Assembly: GCA_902600205.1 (NCBI GenBank)
Contig: CACKIN010000001.1
Span: forward strand, 62,001-126,000
DNA: 64,000 bases
Direction: 5' to 3'
Source: an uncultured Pelagibacteraceae bacterium
GTDB taxonomy: Bacteria > Pseudomonadota > Alphaproteobacteria > Pelagibacterales > Pelagibacteraceae
Below are positions 22,659-35,185 of this stretch, piece after piece. Numbering within the stretch: position 1 is the stretch's first letter; the number at the start of each line of letters is the position of its first letter. The translations under genes were made by a program, and so were the position numbers. Below the pieces are notes generated by a model. It did not search any database and had not been told where the DNA came from. It saw nothing but the letters and a program-made list of their open reading frames with translations.

Positions 22659-23951
22659 ATGATTTCTTCAGTAATAGGTCTTGGTAAGTTGGGCTTCCCT
22701 TTTGCACTATTTTTAGCTTCTAAAAAACAGAAGGTTATTTGTTATGATAGTAACAAAAAAATTTTAAATGATATATCTAATTTAAAGTCTCCATATATTG
22801 AACCTAATACTTCAAATTATTTAAAAAAGTATTCTAAGAATATTCATATTTGTAAGGACTTAGATTATTTAATTAATAAAAGTCAAATTTCTCATTTGGT
22901 TTTACCTACACCAAGTTTAAAAAATAATTCATTCTCAAATTCTTTTATATTGAGAGTACTTGATAAAATAGGTTCTTCTCTTTTAAAAAAAAAAAATAAA
23001 AAACATATAATCAATATTACAAGTACTGTAATGCCGGGATCTTGTAATATATTTAGTAAATTTCTCTCAAATAAAGGATTAAATATAAATAAAGATTTTT
23101 TAATTACATATAATCCACATTTTATTGCTCAAGGTACTACAATTAAAAATTTAGAAAACCCAGATTTTGTTTTAATCGGTAGTGATTGTAAAGACGGTAA
23201 AAAATTAATTTCTTACTATGAAAAAATTTACAAAAAAAAAATTAAAATTTCATATTTAAATTCTACAGAGGCAGAGATAGCCAAAATTTCAGTTAATTCT
23301 TACATTACCACAAAAATTACATTTTCAAATTTTATTTCTGAAATTTGTCAAAATACAAAAAATGTTGATGCAAATAAGGTTTTGAAAACCATTGGAGAAG
23401 ATCACAGAATTGGTCATGATTATTTGGGCATTGGAACAAAATATTCTGGCCCTTGTTTTCCAAGAGATAACAAAGCATTAAATTATTTTGTTAATGGTAA
23501 ATCAAAGTATTCACTTCCTAAATATATTGATAAAATTAACAACCAACAAACTAATAGACTCATTGAGATGATAAATAAATCTTTAAAACTTAAATATCTA
23601 AAAAAAATTGGTATATTTGGGTTAACTTATAAAGATAAAACTACTATAATAAAAGATAGTCAGTCATATGACTTGATAATTGAATTAAGAAAAAGATATA
23701 AGAAAAAAATAAATGTTTTTGATAAAAATGTAAAACCGAGTCAAAATTTTATATCAAAGTATAAATTATTATATTTTGAAAATATAAATTTGTTCGTAAA
23801 AAAATCAGATTTATTAATTGTAATGTATCCAAACAAGGAAATAGAAAAAAAAATAACAAAATCAAAAAAAAAATTAGTTATTGACTGTTGGAATTTGATT
23901 GATCCAAAAAAAACACGCTCAAAAGTAATTAAATTGGGTAATTATTATTAA
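22659..23951 (+). CDS. UDP-glucose/GDP-mannose 6-dehydrogenase family
   Basis: GLGKLGFP Rossmann motif, [23 protein letters not shown], catalytic-Cys region [13 protein letters not shown]. Confidence 0.85.
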   Translation: MISSVIGLGKLGFPFALFLASKKQKVICYDSNKKILNDISNLKSPYIEPNTSNYLKKYSKNIHICKDLDYLINKSQISHLVLPTPSLKNNSFSNSFILRVLDKIGSSLLKKKNKKHIINITSTVMPGSCNIFSKFLSNKGLNINKDFLITYNPHFIAQGTTIKNLENPDFVLIGSDCKDGKKLISYYEKIYKKKIKISYLNSTEAEIAKISVNSYITTKITFSNFISEICQNTKNVDANKVLKTIGEDHRIGHDYLGIGTKYSGPCFPRDNKALNYFVNGKSKYSLPKYIDKINNQQTNRLIEMINKSLKLKYLKKIGIFGLTYKDKTTIIKDSQSYDLIIELRKRYKKKINVFDKNVKPSQNFISKYKLLYFENINLFVKKSDLLIVMYPNKEIEKKITKSKKKLVIDCWNLIDPKKTRSKVIKLGNYY

Positions 23952-23956
23952 TTTTT

Positions 23957-24046
23957 GGAGAGGTGGCCGAGTGGTTGAAGGCGCACGCTTGGAAAGCGTG
24001 TATAGGGGAAACTCTATCATGGGTTCGAATCCCATTCTCTCCGCCA
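23957..24046 (+). tRNA. tRNA-Ser (GGA)
   Basis: Full cloverleaf with long variable arm; anticodon stem ACGCT/AGCGT-like around TTGGAAA; encoded CCA. Confidence 0.97.
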
Positions 24047-24112
24047 TTTTCTCTCAAAATTATTACAAATTTTAAAAATAAAAATTATTTATAAAATCTG
24101 ATCAAAATTCCG

Positions 24113-24134
24113 CTTAAATACTCACTTATTTAAG
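24113..24134 (+). terminator. AT-rich hairpin in the tRNA-Ser/gyrB spacer, possible terminator
   Basis: CTTAAATA-ctcact-TATTTAAG perfect 8-bp stem followed by T-rich tttatttt. Confidence 0.35.
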
Positions 24135-24195
24135 TTTATTTTGTAAAGAGATTTTATTTAAGATATCAAAAATGGTATAAAAGAATACTTCCTAA

Positions 24196-26262
<2,067 letters not shown>

Positions 26263-26265
26263 TTA

Positions 26266-27543
26266 ATGGCGATAAGTAACAGTTCCAAATCATCTCACTT
26301 GAATAAAGTAACTTATGTTAATTTAAGGTGGATAGGTATAATTGGGCAATTTATAACTATAAATACTGTTGCATTTATTTTTGAATTTAAATTTTATTTT
26401 ATAATTGCAAATTTTGTAGTTCTACTAGGTGCCTTAAGTAATATTATATTATTTTATTTCTTTAAAAAAAATCAACTTCAAGAAAAAATATCTTTAATGT
26501 TTTTAACAATCGATATTTTACAACTAAGTATATTACTTTATTTGACAGGAGGAACTATTAATCCATTCTCAATATTTTTAATAATCCCAAGTATTTTTGC
26601 ATCTAATAGTCTAAGTATTAAAACAAATATTTTACTTATATTTCTTACTATTTGTTCAATTATTTTCCTTACTTTTTTTCATTTTGAATTGCCCGCTCCA
26701 TTAAATGAATATGTTTTTAGCAATTATTATTATTTTTCTGTACCTATTGCTCTAATTATCGCATTGATTTTTTTAAGTTTTTTTGCGCTTACATTTGGTA
26801 ATGAGTCAAAAGTTAGAAAAGAAGCATTAGATAAAATACAAGAAGTCATTTCTAAAGAACATGAATTAGTATCTTTAGGTGGACAAGCCGCCGCTGCCGC
26901 TCACTCACTGGGTACTCCTTTATCTACGATAAAGATAATTTCTCAAGACTTATATAACAATTTTAAAAATAATAATGACGTTAAAAAAGATATTGAATTA
27001 CTTGTAAGTCAAGTTGATAGATGTAATGAAATTTTAAAAAAGCTATCTTTAAATCCTATTGTGGAGGATGATTTTATAGATAAAAATATAAGCTTACAAA
27101 ACTATGTTAAGGAAATCGTTAATTCTTTTAAAGAAATATCTGAAAAGAATTTTATTATTAATATTGAACAAGACTATAATTCATTCGAAATATCAAAATC
27201 AATTGAAATTGTATACGGTATAAGAAATTTTATTGGAAATGCTAACAAGTTCTCAAAAAAAAATATATATATTTCAATCACTAGTGATAGTGAAAATTCA
27301 TCAATATCAATAGAAGATGATGGATCAGGATTTCCAAAAGATATTTTAACAAAGATCGGTGAACCATATATTAAATCTTTTCAATCTAAAAATAAATCTA
27401 GAGCAGGATTGGGTTTAGGAATATTTATTGGCAAAACCTTGTTAGAAAAAAACAAAGCTAAACTTTTAATTAGAAATTCTGAGACTAGAGGTGGTGCTGA
27501 AATTAAAATTGAGTGGTCTAATAAAGATTTAAAAAGTTTTTAG
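26266..27543 (+). CDS. regB: RegB/PrrB-type redox-sensing histidine kinase
   Basis: Multi-TM N-terminus; GGTINPF (quinone-site GGxxNPF), [20 protein letters not shown]-box, VDRCNEIL redox-Cys region, G-box [14 protein letters not shown]. Confidence 0.85.
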   Translation: MAISNSSKSSHLNKVTYVNLRWIGIIGQFITINTVAFIFEFKFYFIIANFVVLLGALSNIILFYFFKKNQLQEKISLMFLTIDILQLSILLYLTGGTINPFSIFLIIPSIFASNSLSIKTNILLIFLTICSIIFLTFFHFELPAPLNEYVFSNYYYFSVPIALIIALIFLSFFALTFGNESKVRKEALDKIQEVISKEHELVSLGGQAAAAAHSLGTPLSTIKIISQDLYNNFKNNNDVKKDIELLVSQVDRCNEILKKLSLNPIVEDDFIDKNISLQNYVKEIVNSFKEISEKNFIINIEQDYNSFEISKSIEIVYGIRNFIGNANKFSKKNIYISITSDSENSSISIEDDGSGFPKDILTKIGEPYIKSFQSKNKSRAGLGLGIFIGKTLLEKNKAKLLIRNSETRGGAEIKIEWSNKDLKSF

Positions 27544-29333
27544 TGAAGTTTTTTATTTTCAAATAGTCCACTTAACTGGTCTATCATAACATCACCTAAC
27601 TCTTGCACATCTGAGATTTTAATAGCTTTTGTATAATATCTTGATACATCATGCCCGATACCTATTGCTAAAATCTCAATTTCACTTTTGGTTTCTATGA
27701 ATTTAACAATTTTTTTTAAATTTTTTTCCAAAAAATCCCCAGAATTTACTGATAAAGTTGAATCATCCACAGGTGCACCATCTGAAATAACCATAAGTAT
27801 TTTTCTTTCTTCTTTTCTTTTTTTTAGTCTATTAAATGCCCAAGTAATGGCTTCTCCATCTATATTTTCTTTCAGCAAACCTTCTTTTAGCATTAAACCT
27901 AAATTCTTTTTTGATTGTCTCCAATGAGAATCAGCGCTCTTATAAATAATATGTCTAAGATCATTAAGTCTTCCAGGATTTTTCATTTTTCCTAATTTAT
28001 TCCATTCTTGCCGACTTTTTCCTCCTTTCCAATTTTTTGTAGTAAATCCAAGTATCTCTACTTTAACTGAGCATCTTTCCAAAGTTCTTGATAAAATATC
28101 AGCACAAATTGCAGCTATTGTTATTGGTCTTCCTCTCATTGATCCAGAGTTATCAATCAATAATGTCACTATTGTATCTTTAAAATCTAAATCTTTTTCT
28201 TTTTTAAATGATAAGGAATTGTAAGGATCAATGATAATTCTTGGCAACTTTGAGCTATCTAATAATCCCTCTTCAAGATCAAATTCCCATGATCGATTTT
28301 GTTTAGCCATTAACTGTCTTTGCAATTTATTTGCTAATTTAGTAATTAAATCTTGAAAGCTAGTGAGTTGCTGGTCCAAATTTTTTCTTAGTTTTAAAAT
28401 TTCCTCTGCAGTTTCTAAATTCTCTGCTTTGGCGACTTCATCAAACTCTGTTGTAAATACTTTATACTCTTTATCGCTTATACCTAAATTCTTTTTTTGG
28501 ATTATGTTTTCCGATTCCATTTCTTCGTTATTTTCGTTAGCAAGTTGGTCGTCAAGTCTAAATTCATTTACATCATCCTCGCTGTCCATACCTTGAGATA
28601 TATTTTCATCCTCACTTGTCTTACTAGATTGTTCATTTTCTTTATCTTCATTGTTATTTGGATTGTTTTGATCTTGTGTGTCATCTTTTTCATCATTTTC
28701 TTTTTCGGTAGTGTCATCATTTTCAAATATATCCATACTTTCTAAAATCTCTGAAAATTTATTATTATAAATTTCTTGATTTTCTAAATTTGCTTTTAAA
28801 AAACTTAAATGTTTTTCTATTGACTTATTGAAATCATTTTCCCAAAATTGAAGAATTTCTTTATTCCCAGGACTTAGTTGCACATCAAAAAATTTATTTG
28901 TCATATAAATTTCAAAAGCATCTATTATATTAGTATCTTCTTTTTTCTTAATTTTTGTTTGTTCAAGTGATTGAAGTCTATATTTGTAATTATCTTTGAA
29001 ATTCTTTGAAATACCCTTTAGCATTTCCGAACCTAACAACTCATATCTTACTTTTTCTGCTAAATGATAAAGTGTTCTACAAGATGGATTTTTTGGACTA
29101 TTTTTGTTTAGTAATTTTCTATTTGAAAATCTTCTTTTTAAAGCTTCAGAGTCCGTTTCGGCTCTTAGTTTTTTAAATTGATTCTTGTCAGAAATATTAT
29201 CAATTTCACCAACACTGAAATCTTTTTCACCTTTTTTCTTATTTTTATCTACTTGATAATCATCTGAAATAACTCTGTAGGTTGATTGTAGCGCTTGTTT
29301 AAATTTTTCTTTAATACTATCTTCTTTGTTCAT
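27540..29333 (-). CDS. cobT: CobT-type VWA protein (cobaltochelatase subunit family)
   Basis: Acidic linker plus C-terminal VWA domain with [19 protein letters not shown]; adjacent to cobS. Confidence 0.9.
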   Translation of the reverse strand: MNKEDSIKEKFKQALQSTYRVISDDYQVDKNKKKGEKDFSVGEIDNISDKNQFKKLRAETDSEALKRRFSNRKLLNKNSPKNPSCRTLYHLAEKVRYELLGSEMLKGISKNFKDNYKYRLQSLEQTKIKKKEDTNIIDAFEIYMTNKFFDVQLSPGNKEILQFWENDFNKSIEKHLSFLKANLENQEIYNNKFSEILESMDIFENDDTTEKENDEKDDTQDQNNPNNNEDKENEQSSKTSEDENISQGMDSEDDVNEFRLDDQLANENNEEMESENIIQKKNLGISDKEYKVFTTEFDEVAKAENLETAEEILKLRKNLDQQLTSFQDLITKLANKLQRQLMAKQNRSWEFDLEEGLLDSSKLPRIIIDPYNSLSFKKEKDLDFKDTIVTLLIDNSGSMRGRPITIAAICADILSRTLERCSVKVEILGFTTKNWKGGKSRQEWNKLGKMKNPGRLNDLRHIIYKSADSHWRQSKKNLGLMLKEGLLKENIDGEAITWAFNRLKKRKEERKILMVISDGAPVDDSTLSVNSGDFLEKNLKKIVKFIETKSEIEILAIGIGHDVSRYYTKAIKISDVQELGDVMIDQLSGLFENKKLH

Positions 29334-30307
29334 TAAACTTGAATATTGATCATTGATTCTGGAAGTTCTTCACCAAAACATCTTTGATAATATTCAGCAA
29401 TAGTATTTTTTTCAGCATCGTCACATTTATTTAAAAATGTAACTCTAAATGCATATCCTATATCTTTGAAAATTTCTGAATTTTCGGCCCAATGCAGAAC
29501 TGTCCTTGGACTCATTACTGTTGATATATCACCAGCCATAAAACCTTTTCTAGTTAATGAGGCAACTTTTATCATATTTGATACTTGATCTTTTCCTTTA
29601 GAGTTATTTAAATTTTTATTTTTTCCTAATATTATTTCCATTTCCTTTTCTAAGCTAAGGTAGTTAAGTGTGGATACAATATTCCATCTATCCATCTGTC
29701 CTTGGTTTATCTGCTGAGTTCCATGATATAATCCTGTTGTATCACCCAGACCCACAGTATTTGTTGTTGCAAAAAGTCTGAAAAATTTATTTTGTTTAAT
29801 GACTTTATTTTTATCTAATAATGTAAAACTTCCCTCAGACTCAAGCACTCTTTGAATTACAAACATTACATCTGGTCTTCCAGCGTCGTACTCATCAAAA
29901 ACTAAAGCCACGGGATTTTGAATTGACCAAGGAAGTATACCTTCTTTAAATTCAGTTACCTGTTTACCATCTTTTATAACTATTGAGTCTTTTCCAATTA
30001 AATCAATTCTACTTACATGACTGTCAAGATTAATTCTTATACAAGGCCAGTTTAATCTAGCAGCTATCTGTTCTATATGGGTTGATTTTCCAGTACCATG
30101 ATATCCTTGAATTAAAACTCTTTTATTAAAAGAGAAACCTGACAAAATAGCTAGTGTTGTATCTTTATCAAACTTATAAGTTTTATCTATTTCAGGCACA
30201 TACTCACTTGATTTAGAAAATGCATCTACTTCCATATCACTTTCAATTCCAAAAGTTTGTTTAATTGATAATTTAATATCCGGAGTATAGTTAATATTTG
30301 GTGTCAA
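29333..30307 (-). CDS. cobS: CobS-type AAA+ (MoxR-like) ATPase
   Basis: [21 protein letters not shown] Walker [15 protein letters not shown] Walker [23 protein letters not shown]. Confidence 0.93.
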   Translation of the reverse strand: MTPNINYTPDIKLSIKQTFGIESDMEVDAFSKSSEYVPEIDKTYKFDKDTTLAILSGFSFNKRVLIQGYHGTGKSTHIEQIAARLNWPCIRINLDSHVSRIDLIGKDSIVIKDGKQVTEFKEGILPWSIQNPVALVFDEYDAGRPDVMFVIQRVLESEGSFTLLDKNKVIKQNKFFRLFATTNTVGLGDTTGLYHGTQQINQGQMDRWNIVSTLNYLSLEKEMEIILGKNKNLNNSKGKDQVSNMIKVASLTRKGFMAGDISTVMSPRTVLHWAENSEIFKDIGYAFRVTFLNKCDDAEKNTIAEYYQRCFGEELPESMINIQV

Positions 30308-30824
30308 TTTTTTCCTTATATGTATTTTTTAATTGAGTGTAGGCCAAAGTAATTATTTTTAGCTTGTCTTCAAATTTTTTATTACCAGCATTCATATCAG
30401 GGTGAAATTTTTTGACAAGTTTTTTAAATTTTTCTTGTACTTTCTCCCATTTTAATCCAACGCTTATTCCTAATATATTAAAGGCTTTTATATCATTATT
30501 GTTAAATTTAAACCTATTCATGTTATTAAAATCATTATTGAATTTAAATTTATCCATTTCGTCTTTAAGAGCATTACTCCATAAAACTTTAAAAAAATTG
30601 TCAGAGGAACTGAAACTTTGAGTTGGTTTGTGCCAAGTCATGTCCGAACGTAAAAATTCAACTATTTGTTGATCACTCATGCCTGTGAAATAGTTCCAGT
30701 TTTTATTAAATTCTTTCACATGATTTAAACATAGTAATCTATAATTTTTACTATTATCCCTTTCTTTAGGGGCTTTATATAAGCCTTCAGCAGTACAATT
30801 ATTCCAATCACAAATATTTTTCAT
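30291..30824 (-). CDS. J-domain (DnaJ-family) protein with N-terminal Cys/His motif
   Basis: C-terminal J domain AFNILGISVGLKWEKVQEKFKKLVKKFHPDMN (HPD present). Confidence 0.88.
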   Translation of the reverse strand: MKNICDWNNCTAEGLYKAPKERDNSKNYRLLCLNHVKEFNKNWNYFTGMSDQQIVEFLRSDMTWHKPTQSFSSSDNFFKVLWSNALKDEMDKFKFNNDFNNMNRFKFNNNDIKAFNILGISVGLKWEKVQEKFKKLVKKFHPDMNAGNKKFEDKLKIITLAYTQLKNTYKEKIDTKY

Positions 30825-30844
30825 AGTATATAATACTTTAAAAT

Positions 30845-31105
30845 ATGGATATTAATCAACTTATCAAAATTATAGAAAAAAAAATTTTGTCGCAGAGTTG
30901 TATTACAAAAGTCATGATTGAGGATAAGACATTTCTTCATAAAAATCATCAAACAAATCAAAAAGGGAAATTTCATATTTCACTTTTGATTGAGTCAGAA
31001 GAATTAAAAGAAAAAAATAAATTATATTCAACAAGATTTATTTACAAAATTTTAGATGATGAATTAAAAAATTATATTCATTCTTTACAAATAAAATTAT
31101 TATAA
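30845..31105 (+). CDS. BolA family protein
   Basis: 86 aa; HFHISLLIESEEL... and YKILDDELKNYIHSLQIK-type BolA C-terminus. Confidence 0.75.
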   Translation: MDINQLIKIIEKKILSQSCITKVMIEDKTFLHKNHQTNQKGKFHISLLIESEELKEKNKLYSTRFIYKILDDELKNYIHSLQIKLL

Positions 31106-32200
31106 ATTGTTAAAAATATATCTCTTCAAAACCAAAGGATTGGCCTGAAAGTCTATTTTTATTTTGCCAAAATTTTTAATTAGTATTAAATTAATTCTAT
31201 CAGAATTGTTCTTTTTATCACTTTTCATAAAATTTAAAATCATATTGGTATCCTTTTTTTTAAAAAAACTATTAATTTTTATTTTCATACCAATTCTATT
31301 TATATGATTAATGATAATATTTAATTTTTCTTTTGATAGCATTTTATTTTTATAACTAAATTCTGCTGCACTTTTAATACCTAAAATTACAGCTTCTCCA
31401 TGATTTAATTTTTGAGAAAAACCCAAAGTAGATTCATAGGCATGGGCAAATGTATGACCTAAATTTAACACTTTCCTAAAATCTTTTTCATCCACATCTT
31501 TTTCCACTACGATTTTTTTTAAATTACAAGCTTTTAAAATAGATCTTTCAATGAAAGGTGATTTTAATTTTAAAATTTTTTCTAAGTTTTTATCTAGATA
31601 TAAAAAATTTTTATAACTATCTATTATACTACTTTTTAATATTTCGGCGTATCCACAAATAATTTCTCTCTCAGGTAAAGAACTAAGAATATTTATATCA
31701 GATACAACTAAATCTGGTTGATAAAAACTACCAACTAGATTTTTTCCAAATTTATTATTTATTCCTGTTTTTCCACCTATTGATGAGTCTACTTGTGAAA
31801 GTAAAGTTGTTGGAATATTTATAAATTTTATTCCTCTTTTAAAAGTACTTGATGCAAATCCAACTATATCTCCAATTATTCCTCCACCAAAAGAAATAAC
31901 ACAATCTGATCTATTAAATCTTTTTTCAAACAAAACTTTGTGAATTTTTTCAATTGATTGATAATTTTTATTTTTTTCTGATGATATTAACTCTATTTTG
32001 AATATTTTTTTAGATTTGAGTTTCTTAAATAATGTTTTTTTAAACGCATATGGAATATTTTTATCAGCAACAATTAAGCATTTTTTGAATGTAATATTAC
32101 TATCACTTAAAATTTTATCTATTTTGTTTAATAAGTTTCTTCCAACTAGAATTGAGTAGTTTTTTGTATTTGTTTTTATTCTTATTTTATTTATTCTCAT
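31100..32200 (-). CDS. aroB: 3-dehydroquinate synthase
   Basis: SFGGGIIGDIVGFASSTFKRGIKFINIPTTLLSQVDSSIGGKTGIN; LNLGHTFAHAYE. Confidence 0.97.
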   Translation of the reverse strand: MRINKIRIKTNTKNYSILVGRNLLNKIDKILSDSNITFKKCLIVADKNIPYAFKKTLFKKLKSKKIFKIELISSEKNKNYQSIEKIHKVLFEKRFNRSDCVISFGGGIIGDIVGFASSTFKRGIKFINIPTTLLSQVDSSIGGKTGINNKFGKNLVGSFYQPDLVVSDINILSSLPEREIICGYAEILKSSIIDSYKNFLYLDKNLEKILKLKSPFIERSILKACNLKKIVVEKDVDEKDFRKVLNLGHTFAHAYESTLGFSQKLNHGEAVILGIKSAAEFSYKNKMLSKEKLNIIINHINRIGMKIKINSFFKKKDTNMILNFMKSDKKNNSDRINLILIKNFGKIKIDFQANPLVLKRYIFNNL

Positions 32201-32699
32201 AAATATCTAATATCTTATTTATAATTTGAACTTTGTCTAATTTATCACAATTTATTTTATAGTTAGATAATTCGTAAATTTTTGATCTTTCTTTAATTAA
32301 ATTATTTATTTTATCTTTCGTGAGGTTTATCACTATTGGTCTTTTTTTACTTTTGTATATTCTTTTAATAATTGTTTCGTTTTTCCAATTAAGCCAAAAA
32401 GATAAACATTTTTTTTGACATAATTTTCTTATCGATGAATTGATAAACCCACCACCACCTAGAGAAATTATGTTATTTTGAGATTTAAGGTATTGTAAAG
32501 AAATTTTTTCTTCAATTTTTCTAAAATAACTTTCTCCATTTCTTTTAAAAATATCTGAAATAGATAATGACTCAGCTTCCTCAATCTTTTGATCAATATC
32601 AATAAAATCAATATTTAATTTCTTTGATAAAATTTTACCAATTGAGGATTTTCCAGATCCCATCATCCCAATTAATACAATGTTTTTTTTTGATTTCAT
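32187..32699 (-). CDS. aroK: Shikimate kinase
   Basis: GMMGSGKSSIGKIL P-loop, DIDQKIE, LGGGGF. Confidence 0.95.
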   Translation of the reverse strand: MKSKKNIVLIGMMGSGKSSIGKILSKKLNIDFIDIDQKIEEAESLSISDIFKRNGESYFRKIEEKISLQYLKSQNNIISLGGGGFINSSIRKLCQKKCLSFWLNWKNETIIKRIYKSKKRPIVINLTKDKINNLIKERSKIYELSNYKINCDKLDKVQIINKILDIYENK

Positions 32700-32754
32700 G
32701 AGTTTCTATATTGAAAAAACACAAATATGTCTTATTTTGAAATTATTAAATTAT

Positions 32755-32937
32755 ATGCAATTTACAAAAAATACAAGTAAAGGCAAACTGTTAAGCTTGG
32801 GCTTTGTTTTGAAAATTTTAATTGCAATTTTTATAATTATATTTAGCTTTATTTTAATCAATCGGATCAATTTGCCTGCACCAGTTAAACAAATTGAGAA
32901 AATCTTACCAAATGAAAATTTTAAAACAATTAAGTAA
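32755..32937 (+). CDS. Small single-TM protein of unknown function
   Basis: MQFTKNTSKGKLLSLGFVLKILIAIFIIIFSFILINRINLPAPVKQIEKILPNENFKTIK; internal ATG at 32755 of the 32680 ORF. Confidence 0.6.
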   Translation: MQFTKNTSKGKLLSLGFVLKILIAIFIIIFSFILINRINLPAPVKQIEKILPNENFKTIK

Positions 32938-34648
32938 GATTTTAACTTTAACATTTTTTGTTTTATTAGTTCAATCTGCTAAGGCCCAGGAAATAAAAGA
33001 GATTTGGTCTGAGATAGAAAAAAAAGATATCTCCAATATTGAGTCAATAAAAAATGAGGATAGCACAATTGTTGTAAATCAACTTGAAGGCGTCAAAGTA
33101 AAACTTTCAGATGAAAATATTCTTGTAGATCAAAATTTAGATAATTCTAATAGTTTGTTGTCTGGATTATTTGACCCTGATGACAACGATTTGAAACTTG
33201 ATATGTGGTCAAAAACAGATGGAGCAGAAATTAAAAAGCAGCTTGAAAAAATACAGTCTAAAAATTTGTCCAGTTTTTCTGAGAGATTAATGGACGTAGC
33301 ATTATTAACAAACTCGTATATTCCAAATCAAAATTTTTCGCAGGATGAATTTGAAAGCTATACACTTGATCATCTAATTAAAAAAAAAGATTTTAATTTA
33401 GTTGAGCAATTCATAAAAAAAAATTCATCAATCAAAGATAAAGAAAGACTTATAAAACATATAGCTGATTATTATTTGTCATTAAACAGAATAGAAAATT
33501 CATGTTCAGCCATTAACAGTTTAAATTTAATAACAGAGGAATATTTATCGTATTATAAAATTTACTGTTTAATTATTCAGGATAAAAAAAATGAGGCTCA
33601 GTTGTTGTTTGATCTTAACTCCGAGATAGATAATTTGGATGATTTTTTCGTCAAAAAGTTTGAGGTATTAATGGGATACGAGGATAGTAATTATATTTTA
33701 TCTGATGAAAATATTCTCTATTTTCACTTATCTCACAAAACTGATAAAAAATTAATATATTATCCATCAGTAGAATCCAAAGAATTTATTTGGAAATATT
33801 TATCTAGCTCAAATTTACTTAAAAATTTAAATGATTTTAATCTTAGTGATATCGAACAGGTGAAGTTTGTAGAGAAAGCAACCAGTGAAGGTATTTTTGA
33901 AGAAAGAGATTTATTGAATTTGTACAAAAAATTTCAATTTGAGATTGATGACTTGATCAATTATGAGAAAGCATACAAAAATTTACCTGATTATGAAGGA
34001 AGAGCTCTACTATATCAGAGGTTTCTTCTTACAGATAATACAGAAAAAAAACTTTTATTGTTATCAAAATTGAATAAATCTTTTGAAAAATCAAATTTCA
34101 AAAAATCATTTGATGATGAGCTGTCTAAATTATTAAAAAAAATGAATGAAGATGAAATTTCTCCAAAATTCTCTTCTTTTTATAAAAATAACTTAGTAAC
34201 TGATGCAAACAAAAAAAATAAAATTAAGTTTAACGATGAAGTTTTTCATCAATCGAGAGTGTTAAATTATTTTTTGAATAAGCAAAGCTTACCTAAAACA
34301 CAAAAATTAACTGACAATTTGTTATCAAAGATAAAAAAAGATAAAAAATATTCTTTTGACTTTAAAGATATTGTATTGTTGCAATCACTAAAATCAGATG
34401 GAATTCAAATAGGTGAAATTGATGCACTGTCTCAATACATATCCGAATTAAATCCTGAATTTGATAAAATGATAGTTAATAATGAGTCAGGTATGATATT
34501 ATTAAAAGTAGTTGAAATTATTGGTGAAAAAGAGCTAGATGAACTAAATAATAGAACATTGAATCTAATAGTCGAAATTATGAATAGAGCAAAATTAATT
34601 AGTTTGAGAAATGAACTATTGTTGGAAATTCTACCGTTAAAAGTTTAA
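32912..34648 (+). CDS. Secreted/periplasmic conserved hypothetical protein
   Basis: Signal peptide (MKILKQLSKILTLTFFVLLVQSAKAQ); overlaps the preceding small ORF; no recognisable domain. Confidence 0.75.
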   Translation: MKILKQLSKILTLTFFVLLVQSAKAQEIKEIWSEIEKKDISNIESIKNEDSTIVVNQLEGVKVKLSDENILVDQNLDNSNSLLSGLFDPDDNDLKLDMWSKTDGAEIKKQLEKIQSKNLSSFSERLMDVALLTNSYIPNQNFSQDEFESYTLDHLIKKKDFNLVEQFIKKNSSIKDKERLIKHIADYYLSLNRIENSCSAINSLNLITEEYLSYYKIYCLIIQDKKNEAQLLFDLNSEIDNLDDFFVKKFEVLMGYEDSNYILSDENILYFHLSHKTDKKLIYYPSVESKEFIWKYLSSSNLLKNLNDFNLSDIEQVKFVEKATSEGIFEERDLLNLYKKFQFEIDDLINYEKAYKNLPDYEGRALLYQRFLLTDNTEKKLLLLSKLNKSFEKSNFKKSFDDELSKLLKKMNEDEISPKFSSFYKNNLVTDANKKNKIKFNDEVFHQSRVLNYFLNKQSLPKTQKLTDNLLSKIKKDKKYSFDFKDIVLLQSLKSDGIQIGEIDALSQYISELNPEFDKMIVNNESGMILLKVVEIIGEKELDELNNRTLNLIVEIMNRAKLISLRNELLLEILPLKV

Positions 34649-34663
34649 AATACCTCATTAATC

Positions 34664-35185
34664 ATGACAATAAAAACCATTATAACAGAACCAAACGAGA
34701 TTTTAAGACAAGTTTCAAAACCAGTAGCAAATGTGGGCAATGATGAAAGAAAGCTAATGGATGATATGTTGGAAACAATGTATGCAGCTAATGGTATTGG
34801 TTTGGCAGCAATTCAAATAGGAATTCCTAAAAGAATTATAGTTATGGATATTTTAAAAGATGGAAAGAAAAATCCAATGTTTTTTGTTAATCCAATAATA
34901 AAAAATAAAGACAAAGAAAAAACAACATATGAGGAAGGATGTTTGTCAGTTCCTAATTATTTTGCTGAAGTTGATAGACCAAAATATTGTGAGGTAGAAT
35001 ATTTAGATTATAATGGGGAAAATAAAATTTTAAATGCTTATGGACTTCTTGCAACTTGTATACAACATGAAATGGATCATCTTGAAGGAATACTTTTCAT
35101 AGATTATTTATCTAAATTAAAAAAAACAATGATTGTCAAAAAATTATCAAAGAAAAAAAGTAATCCTGATCGTATTATTGTTTAA
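34664..35185 (+). CDS. def: Peptide deformylase
   Basis: GIGLAAIQIG, EGCLSVP, QHEMDHLEG. Confidence 0.97.
   Translation: MTIKTIITEPNEILRQVSKPVANVGNDERKLMDDMLETMYAANGIGLAAIQIGIPKRIIVMDILKDGKKNPMFFVNPIIKNKDKEKTTYEEGCLSVPNYFAEVDRPKYCEVEYLDYNGENKILNAYGLLATCIQHEMDHLEGILFIDYLSKLKKTMIVKKLSKKKSNPDRIIV

Noticed and set aside
28497-28745. Plus-strand ORFs opposite the cobT acidic linker (28363-28596, 28497-28745)
   Set aside because: Low-complexity complement of Asp/Glu/Asn codons; hydrophobic appearance is an artefact.
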